64,000 bases of DNA, from assembly GCA_026214975.1 (NCBI GenBank), contig CM047815.1:81302800-81366799 (forward strand), in the 5' to 3' direction. Shown piece after piece: positions 56,871 to 64,000 of the stretch (positions are counted from its first letter, which is position 1; every line of letters starts with the position of its first letter). The stretch is from Gentiana macrophylla (taxonomy: Eukaryota > Streptophyta > Magnoliopsida > Gentianales > Gentianaceae). The notes under the pieces are model-generated. The model was not told the DNA's origin. It worked only from the letters and a program-made list of their open reading frames with translations, and searched no databases. Position numbers and translations under genes: made by a program.

Positions 56871-57141
56871 CTACCTCTGTCCTAAAATGTAACTCCATTT
56901 GGGTTTTTCACACAGATTAAGGAAGTTGTTAAATTGGTTATTTGTCATTAATTTTATTGAAAATGTCTAAAATGACGTTTGACTGTTATCAATGCAAAGT
57001 ATTGAAAAGTTGATGGGTAAATAATAAATAAGAGGTAAAATGAGGAAAAATGTAATAAATGATTCATTGGTTATCTATATTGACTTACATTATAGGACAA
57101 AACAAAAATCTAAACGGATTTATATTTTGGGACCGAGGTAT
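56871..57141. mobile_element. Stowaway-type MITE
   Basis: 271 bp with inverted ends: the left reads ctacctctgtcctaaaatgt and the right, reverse-complemented, atacctcggtcccaaaatat, close to the CTCCCTCCGTCCC start of Stowaway elements. It is flanked by TA on both sides (56869-56870, 57142-57143), the Tc1/mariner target duplication. It lies at the tail of the LINE. Confidence 0.85.
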
Positions 57142-58370
57142 TACTTATTCACGGGGTACTTTTATTCCGAGATAATTCCATCTTTAATTCTTTTTGTTTA
57201 GATCTCTAATAATAAATATAGAATCCTCTTTTTTCCTTAAATTATGTCTTTCCATATAACATAAATCTCTTAATTAATATATCTTTTATTAAATGAATCT
57301 ATTTTTTAAATACGTCTTTTTTTCCAAACGAAAGACATATTTAACTAACAACAAACGATACAAGATTTACAATCGAACAATCGCCAAAAACACGGCGGAC
57401 AAACACCGAAACACCACCAGTCTGCTACTGGACACCACTACCAAACTAAGGGATCAAACGAAAAACAACTTGGGGAGAACCCCAAGTACACCAAATATTG
57501 TCTCACTAAAGAGAACTTGATTTGGTAAGATAATAAAATGGAAATGAACCGTCATATCGCGGATGACCAACTGAAACGAAAGCCAGACACCAATCAACAG
57601 CAAAGATGAAGACCAACGATCACCGAGACCATCCGAGGCCAACACACATATGACAGACTCTAGAGACGAACACCAAAATCCAAAAACACCAATAGCCTCC
57701 ACAAATGACTTCATGCACACCACTAACACCGCCGCCGCCACCAATGCTTCCATAGCCACCAACCTTAAAAGAAAAGCCCATCCCATCCCCATCATAGCCC
57801 ACCAGAATCAGTAGCCATAAGGTCCAGAGTCCAAAATCCGTGAATGAAGGCCTTTCTCCATAGACATGCACGGACATCTGAGGCCAAAAAATAACCTCGA
57901 GAATCACCAGCTTCGCAGCCACCATGAAAATACAGCCTCCGGTCAGCTTCAGGTTGCCCAACTAGAATCCAATGAAGCCCAAAATTGCAGCAACGAGGGC
58001 CGAAACCTCGAAACCGACCCTAGAGAAACCCTTCTCTTTCAGCCGCCGCCTAAGAAAGGCATCTTTCGGTATAGATAGAGGAGGAGAGGTGTTTTCCGAC
58101 CAACTGTGCCGCCACCTGGTAGGAAGAAAAAGGCGGTTGAACAAAAAAACGGAGGAGAGTAGATATGAAGAGGGGAGACGAAAAAACAAGAAAAAACACT
58201 AGAAAGGCAAGAAGAACCACCGGCATTGACGCCTTTCGGCTGTCGACGCCGGAAAAAGAGAAGAAATAGGCATGCAAGAGGAAGATTTTTAGAGAGGTTA
58301 CAGAAAATAATTAGAGAGAGAGACTTCTGGTTATCTCTTAAATCCTAATCATAAACGCACGTATATGCCG
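57142..58370 (-). other. Unidentified block, possibly a retroposed sequence
   Basis: Two overlapping minus-strand frames (57454-57795 and 57620-57961) and a Ser/Arg-rich one (57962-58189) occur in a GC-richer block. The minus strand ends, near 57315, in GTCTTTCGTTTGGAAAAAAA, an A-run that would suit a retroposon tail. No domain or start context supports a gene. The block separates the MITE from the broken copia element at 58370. Confidence 0.3.
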
Positions 58371-61300
58371 GGACTTACCATTATATATGCAATGTATGCC
58401 AACTGACTATCGCAATGTATACTGATAACAGCGATTGGCTTAATCCAACATGGAATATCCTTTACAAAAATCGAATCTACTCATCCTTTTCTCATGCTTT
58501 ATCCCATGAGATAAACTCAGATTCCATCGTGGAATGAGCTTTGCACATTTTTTTGTGGACTTCTACGACACAGCCGCACCATAATAATGAATACGTATCC
58601 ACTGGTGGACTTTGAATATTTTGTGTCAGATATCCAGTTTGCATCACAATATCATTCAAAACAGTTAGATGTCTTGTATAATCTAATCCAAATTTATTGT
58701 GTAATTCATGACCTCAATGATCTATTTAAAGCTTTCCAATGATCATGGCCTGGATTACTCGTGAACCTGCTCGGTTTGTTCACAACACAGGCTAAGTCTG
58801 GCCGAGTATAATTGTTATGTACATTTGACTGTCAATGACTTGTAATTACTTCAGTTGTGACACCGGTTCACCCTTGTTCCTGACCAAGTCTTGACTTAAG
58901 TCATTAGGAGTATTTAGAAGACTATCGTCAAAGACGTTAAATATTTTCAGCACAAACTCTATTTCATGAAACTGTGATAAGACAAGTCCTTCATACGATT
59001 TAGAGATCTTAATCCTTGGTATTGCATCTGCAACTCACATATATCTTTCATATCAAAGTTTCGTATTAACAATCTCTTCGTACTCATGATTATATCATGA
59101 CAGCTTCCCATTATCAGCATGTCAGACATATTATCACATATGACTCATGTGTGCTCTTAATGTAAACACATTTATCACACTCGTTAATCTTAAATCCTCA
59201 CTTCAAAAAAAAATCTTAAATCCGTTTGACATCATAGTTTGGTCAAACTTTACGTGCCACTGCATCGGTGCCGTTTCAACCCATACAAATATTTAACGAG
59301 CCTGCGCACCTTAATCTCGGGTCCATGAATAACGAACCCCTCGGGTTATTTCATGTAGATTTCTTCTTCTAACTCACCATTCTGAAAAACAGTCTTCACA
59401 ACCATTTGATGAATTTCTAGGTAGTAAACTACTGCAATCACAATGATAACCCTTATCGACATGATTTTTGTCACTAGTGAGTATGTATCAAAAAAAAATC
59501 AAGGCCTTCTTTTTGGCGATAGCCCTTGGCTACTAACTATGCCTTATATTTGTCAATAGATCCATTTGGCTTAAGTTTCATATTGAAAATCCACTTGCAT
59601 CTGAAAGGTTTATATCCAGGTGAGATCAACCCACACTCAAGTGTTATTTTTCATGATGGATTCTATTTCATTGTTTATTATTTCTTTCCAAAACGGAGCT
59701 TCCGAAGTGAACATTACCTCAACAAATGTCCTTGCTTCATTTTCTACCATGTAGGTTAAAAAATATGGACCAAATGACATCGAGGTCTTGGCCCATTTGT
59801 TGCGACGCGACTCCTCTATTTCTTGAGTGTCATCTTCTATAGACTCATACGTCCGCTTACTTGAACTTGCTTCTTCATTTTCTTTCTCTTTACATGGAAA
59901 ATTCTCTTTAAAAAATATAGCATTTCTAGATTCAATGATGGCATTCTCATGTACATCAGGGATGTCTGACTTGAGCACTATAAACCGATATGTACTCTTG
60001 TTATGTGCATATCCAATTAATATGCAGTTAATTAGATAAGGCCCTATTTTTACTTGTCTAGGCTTAGGTAATTCAACCTTTTCCTAGCACCCTCACACTT
60101 TCATGAATTTGTAGCTAGGCTTATGACCATTCTACAATTCATATGGGGTTTCATCTCCTTTCTTCAATGGGATTAGATTAACAATGAAATTAGTTGAGAG
60201 AAACGCTTCCCTGCACAAGTTTTGAGGTAAACTTGAACTTGTCAACATAGAATGCAGCATTTTCTTTAGAGTCTGGTTTTCACGTTCAACAATGGTTTGA
60301 TTAAGGGGCATACGGTGCAGTTGTTTGATGAATGATGCTGGATCCTGAGCAAAACTCATTAAAGGGTGCATAATACTATCCGCATCGATCATTTCAAACA
60401 CTTTTAGTTCGCTTGCTAAATTGATTTTCGACTTCATTCTTGTAATCTTTAAACATTTCAAGAGCCTCATATTTACCTCTTAGTATATATACATAACAAT
60501 GTCTAGTATTGTCGTCAATAAAAATTATGAAGTACTTTTTGTCACCTCTAGTTTGCACCAACTTTAAATCACATATATATGTGTGAATTGAATCCAAAGG
60601 TTATGTGTTTCTTTCTACCATTGGGAATGATGTTTTAGCCAATTTGGCGTCAACAATCAACAATATTTGATATTTGTGATTAGGATTAAATTTAAAATTT
60701 TGATAGTAAATATAAGGTCATCGTTTTTTGTACACATTTTAACTTTGCATGTCCTGGTCTATGCTGTCATAAACATGAAGACTCGAGAGAGTAAACAGAA
60801 GTAGAGCATTTTCATTAGCAACATTGAACATCCAACCGTTACCAACATACATCTCATTCTTTACAGAATAAACTTATTAGCTACAAAAACAAGCTTAAAA
60901 CCATTTTCCACAAGAAATGACCAGAAACAAAGCTTTTCCGGATGTCTGAAGCATGCATGACATTGTTTAGGGTAAGAACTTTTCCTGATGTCATCTTCAA
61001 AATCACCTTTCCCTGTCTTTCAACCTTTGAGCTAGCAGAATTCCTCATTTACAGTTGTTCTTCATCAAAAAACTTGTACACATAATACATCGCCTTTGAA
61101 GCGCATACATGGCGAGTAGCCCCAGTGTCTACCCATCATTCCCGAGGATTTCCAACAATGTTGCATTCCGGCACCATAGGTAGCGAGTTCATTTCCTACA
61201 TCCCTTCAGTCACTATCTCAGCCACATTTGTCTAAGCACATGGTTTCTATGGCATTCGACATTCGCGGCTTCGATGCCCCGGTTTGCTACAGTTGTAACA

Positions 61301-62117
61301 GTTCTCATTAAATCATTTGGGACCTTTCTTGTTCTATGGACCATCATTTTTAAATTTTCTTTTCTTTCCTTGGTTATTGGATTCAACAACATTGCTTAGG
61401 ACTGCCCCATTTGTGTGCCATTTTAAGATCTTTTGTTATCTTCCTCGATTATGAGGCGCACCACAAGATCTTCCATTTCCTTTCTTTTGTGCTTCAAATA
61501 ACTTTTGAATTCCTTCCAAAATGGTGGAAGCTTTTCAATCACAGCAGTTGCCTGAAAAGATTCACTCAAGGACATGTCTTCCTCGTGGATTTCAGAAATG
61601 ATAATTTGCAGTTCCTCAACTTGTCTGACAATAGTCTTGGTATCAACTATCTTGAAATCCATAAATTTGCCAACAACAAATTTCTTGGTTCTAACATCGT
61701 TTGTTTTATACTTTTTCTCCAACGTCTGCCATAAGGATTTCGCAGTTTTATATGTAGAATAAACACCATAAATAGTGTTCTCCAACCTATTGAGGAGATA
61801 CTTCTTGAATAAGAATAAGAAATCCGAGTGCTTCCATGCATCCAATGCTCAATGGAGTCACGGTTGTTTTCTCCCTCTTACAACAGGGGATCTTCGGTCA
61901 GCAACAACCACCACAAGAATGGTCAAGTAAAATGACATTTTTTGATACCACCACCTCTTGAAGTTCATACCGCCGAGTTTCTCCGGTTTCTCAACATGGA
62001 CCGGACGAGCCGGAGCACCCAATGATGCAACAACATGCACGGTAGTAGGGGCAGCAACTTTGGTGCCATATCCAACACAACAGTAGTAGCATTTGACATT
62101 CTAGATGTCCCTTCCAT
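58370..62117 (-). mobile_element. Tork-type copia gag-pol remnant, LTRs missing
   Basis: Gag begins at ATG 62117 (MEGTSRMSNATTVVLDMA) and reads HVEKPEKLGGMNFKRWWYQK, a characteristic Tork gag start, then the gag core at 61423-61845 (KSLWQTLEKKYKTNDVRTKK). The zinc knuckle CYNCSKPGHRSREC is near 61270. Protease VDTGATRHVCASKAM is near 61110. Integrase lies at 60130-60600 (KYFIIFIDDNTRHCYVYILR). RT runs from about 59700 (SEAPFWKEIINNEIESIMKN), through GELEEEIYM and KYLYGLKRHRCSGT near 59300, to [14 protein letters not shown] near 58810. RNase H is broken off near 58370. Stops and frameshifts are frequent. No LTR was found on either side. Confidence 0.85.
61423..61845 (-). pseudogene. Tork-type gag core (UBN2-like)
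   Basis: A 140-codon open frame, the best preserved part of this element: FLFKKYLLNRLENTIYGVYS, ending EDLVVRLIIEEDNKRS. This is the capsid-like part of copia Gag. It is separated from the gag start by a stop or frameshift near 61850. Confidence 0.85.
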
Positions 62118-62570
62118 TTCCTTCGTTAAAAGAGAAAATCAACAATTAATTTCGGAGAACTAATTTTCGCTGAAGACGAACTCCAAAACCAAACTTCGAT
62201 TTATCTAAAGCAGAACTCCATAATTGTTTATCTAAATCAAAACTCCAGAATTGAGGACAAGAAGTTTGATTGATAATGGGAGAGCTGAAAGGGGGGCTTT
62301 CAAAAGAGATACAGGAAAGGAGATGCACAACGATGCTTTTTAATGAGTTTAGGAGCAATCATATGCTTATATTTGTTCCGGACATCGCTTACATGTACAC
62401 GTGGCTTTTTAACGATCAACCTTATATCTTTGATGTAACGATAGTCAACATCATACGAGCAAGACACTATGATGTGAATGTACCCCTTCATCTTCATCTT
62501 CATCTTCTTCTTCTTCATCATGCACATTATTTAGCTTATTTACATACATCCACGTGTGTGTGTCTAGCCC
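62118..62570. other. Spacer with CTT/CAT-rich run
   Basis: Upstream region of the Tork-type gag, with a cttcatcttcatcttcttct run at about 62487-62522. No LTR, primer site or gene was found. Confidence 0.5.
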
Positions 62571-62899
62571 GATGAAATTTTTACAATACAAGAAAGTTAC
62601 ACCAAATGACATGCATCATGCCGATTCAATTTTTTTTTTTTTTTACTCTTTTCAAGCATATTCTCAGCTTACAAGAAATAATCAACTTCCGAAAAGCGTT
62701 TCCTGCCCCTAATAATCTAACAAGCAACACAACACAGTGGATAAATAATAGCAAAATTCAGCAAACTTCCATTACACTATTTGGGGCTTGTCTTCTCTTC
62801 CAGTCCAACCTCCGTGATATCCGAGAGAGTATTAATCCAATAGGTAGACAGAGACAGACAAAGTGACGGTCTCTAATCCAAACCACCACCTTAAATATT
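62571..62899 (-). other. Probable 3' UTR and downstream region of the eIF4A-III gene
   Basis: Lies directly after the stop codon at 62900-62902. It includes a 16- to 18-base T run (62628-62644). No poly(A) site could be fixed. Confidence 0.4.
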
Positions 62900-63402
62900 T
62901 TAAATCAAATCAGCAACATTCATCGGCATTTCATCAATTTGGGTGCTGTAGTACTGCTCGATATCTCTTAGAATTTTTATGTCGTCGCTCTTCACAAAAT
63001 TTATTGCAACACCCTGCCCCCACATCAAACAGAAAACCGATTTCAAACATTGTCTAAGGAATTTAAGTGAAAATAGTGGAGGGGGAAAGTTTTTTTTTTT
63101 GGGTGGGGGGGGGGAGGGGGGGGGGTGTAAGGGGTGGACTAGCATACACTGCATGAATAGTAGAAAACATGCTGTGTACAAAACATATCCTTTGCCGGGA
63201 AATTTACCAAATCAAGTATTATATCCACCGATTCAACACAGAAGATGCATTAAAAAGGGCACAGACGTTCATCTCAATTAATTTTAGCAACTTTCAACAA
63301 GAAAGAAAACAGTACCTTACGCCCAAAGCGACCAGACCGTCCAATTCGGTGAATGTAAAGCTCTCGGTTGTTAGGGAGGTCGTAGTTAATCACCAAAGAA
63401 AC
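62900..63402 (-). CDS. EIF4A3: eIF4A-III (DEAD-box RNA helicase), last two coding exons
   Basis: Exons 62900-63013 and 63316-63402, joined by a GT-AG intron in phase 0. The first visible exon encodes [20 protein letters not shown] then GRSGRFGRK, which includes the helicase motif VI (HRIGRSGR). The last encodes [20 protein letters not shown] and ends [12 protein letters not shown]. The whole tail fits eIF4A-III and differs from translation-type eIF4A, which ends SNVADLL. eIF4A-III is the RNA-clamping ATPase core of the exon junction complex in the nucleus. Exons encoding the DEAD core and the rest lie to the right of 64000, beyond a long intron. Reading frame and splice sites are intact. Confidence 0.92.
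63014..63315 (-). other. eIF4A-III last intron with poly(G) run
   Basis: A 302-base intron with donor GTACTG at 63315 and acceptor CAG at 63014-63016. It contains a T run (63090-63100) followed by a G-rich stretch at about 63100-63126 (gggtggggggggggaggggg). Confidence 0.85.
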
Positions 63403-64000
63403 CTTCAAGAAGGGGGAGAAAGATGATCAATGTTCCATATTATGATGTCCATGACGTATAACGTAAAAGGCAAGCTGGAATAATGTAAGACCTTCTGGGT
63501 TGAAAAAGACAGACAACTAAACTCTGTACGAAATGCAACATAGCACCCATATTAAATTTCAGCAGCTCGGTCACCACACAAAAATTACAAATTCGCTCCT
63601 AGGTGCGTATCCTAAGTAACTGATGTATATTTATGGGGGATACGTGTTGGATACAAGACAAACTACCAGATAGAAGTATCCATACATCATAGCTAATCAC
63701 CACAACCAACCAGCATAGAAAACAACATGCACCAAGTGACGTAAAAGATCTACAATAAACGGATAAAAACACGAGCTAATCAGAGCTCAAAGAAAATATC
63801 ATTCTCAAAGAGAATATGATTCAATATCAAAATTACATTCTAATCCCAACTTAGAGAACTTAGCCTATTTATAGGCTTAAAAGCCCATTTAGGTTAACAC
63901 AACACTTAAAAGCCCACATGGCTATCAACTAAATTTGAAACAGTAATAAAATACTACTAATAAACTTGGATGTGCTACATCACCAAGCCCACAAACTAAA
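63403..64000 (-). other. eIF4A-III intron, partial
   Basis: No exon of the helicase was found upstream of 63402 on the minus strand before the window ends, so the intron is at least 598 bases. It holds no other gene. The right part (from about 63860, ggcttaaaagcccatttagg then ttaacac) resembles the stretch cttccaagttccaaaagccc then ttttaggttaacc near 16440, suggesting a dispersed repeat. Confidence 0.55.

Noticed and set aside
57293..57520. Plus-strand basic open frame
   Set aside because: It overlaps the A-run end of the unidentified block and shows no domain.
1..64000. CRISPR arrays, bacterial-type operons, riboswitches and rRNA or tRNA genes
   Set aside because: None seen. Repeats are transposon ends, microsatellites or a tandem duplication, and the DNA is plant nuclear.

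Overview
The window is nuclear DNA of a flowering plant, very probably a eudicot. It is A+T-rich, has plant-type introns, carries plant Ty1/copia and Ty3/gypsy lineages (SIRE/Maximus, Tork/TAR-like and Ale-like), Stowaway-type and other MITEs and a Mutator-like element. The only clearly recognised host gene is the 3' end of a DEAD-box helicase of the eIF4A-III type. The species cannot be named from sequence alone.

Layout. 1-5010: LTR and long non-coding leader of a minus-strand copia-like element whose coding part lies off the left edge. 5017-5832: LINE fragment cut by a SIRE/Maximus-type LTR (5833-6941). 7576-15973: a small, rearranged minus-strand copia element (E1, TSD ttatg) whose 5' LTR is split by a young Ale-type copia element (11039-15574, TSD tgtag). 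15979-17507: host-like DNA with a small secreted Cys-rich protein gene and a MITE. 17508-17850: the end of a third copia element (E3). 17875-20534 repeats 10119-17850 without the Ale element and MITE, so a block of about 3 kb was tandemly duplicated. The second copy holds a frameshifted Cys-rich pseudogene and a large MULE insertion.

20535-28863: a Mutator-like element carrying two convergent genes. One is a plus-strand gene for a ULP1-type (C48) protease-like protein with an acidic region and long coiled coils. The other is a minus-strand MURA transposase remnant with SWIM and CCHC motifs. This organisation matches the described class of MULEs carrying ULP-like genes (Kaonashi/KI-MULE). Short GATATCGAT-rich tracts sit in its introns and between its genes.

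29256-54692: copia element E3 (minus strand) split by a 21.3-kb insertion at 31209-52555. The insert is a Tork/TAR-like copia element (E4, plus strand, TSD gtgct) which itself holds four later insertions: a minus-strand SIRE-type solo LTR in its 5' LTR (31677-33428, TSD aatta), a solo LTR of its own family in its gag (36874-38798, TSD gtaag), a gypsy-like non-autonomous element in its 3' LTR (42527-48780, TSD attat), and a 5'-truncated LINE also in its 3' LTR (49656-about 51866).

55005-56840: a second LINE fragment, then a Stowaway-type MITE (56871-57141), an unidentified block, and a Tork-type copia element on the minus strand (58370-62117). 62900-63402: the last two visible coding exons of the eIF4A-III gene (minus strand), which continues off the right edge. 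Apart from the Cys-rich gene and eIF4A-III almost everything is transposon-derived. The target-site duplications and the two duplicate copies allow a relative order of events to be read.
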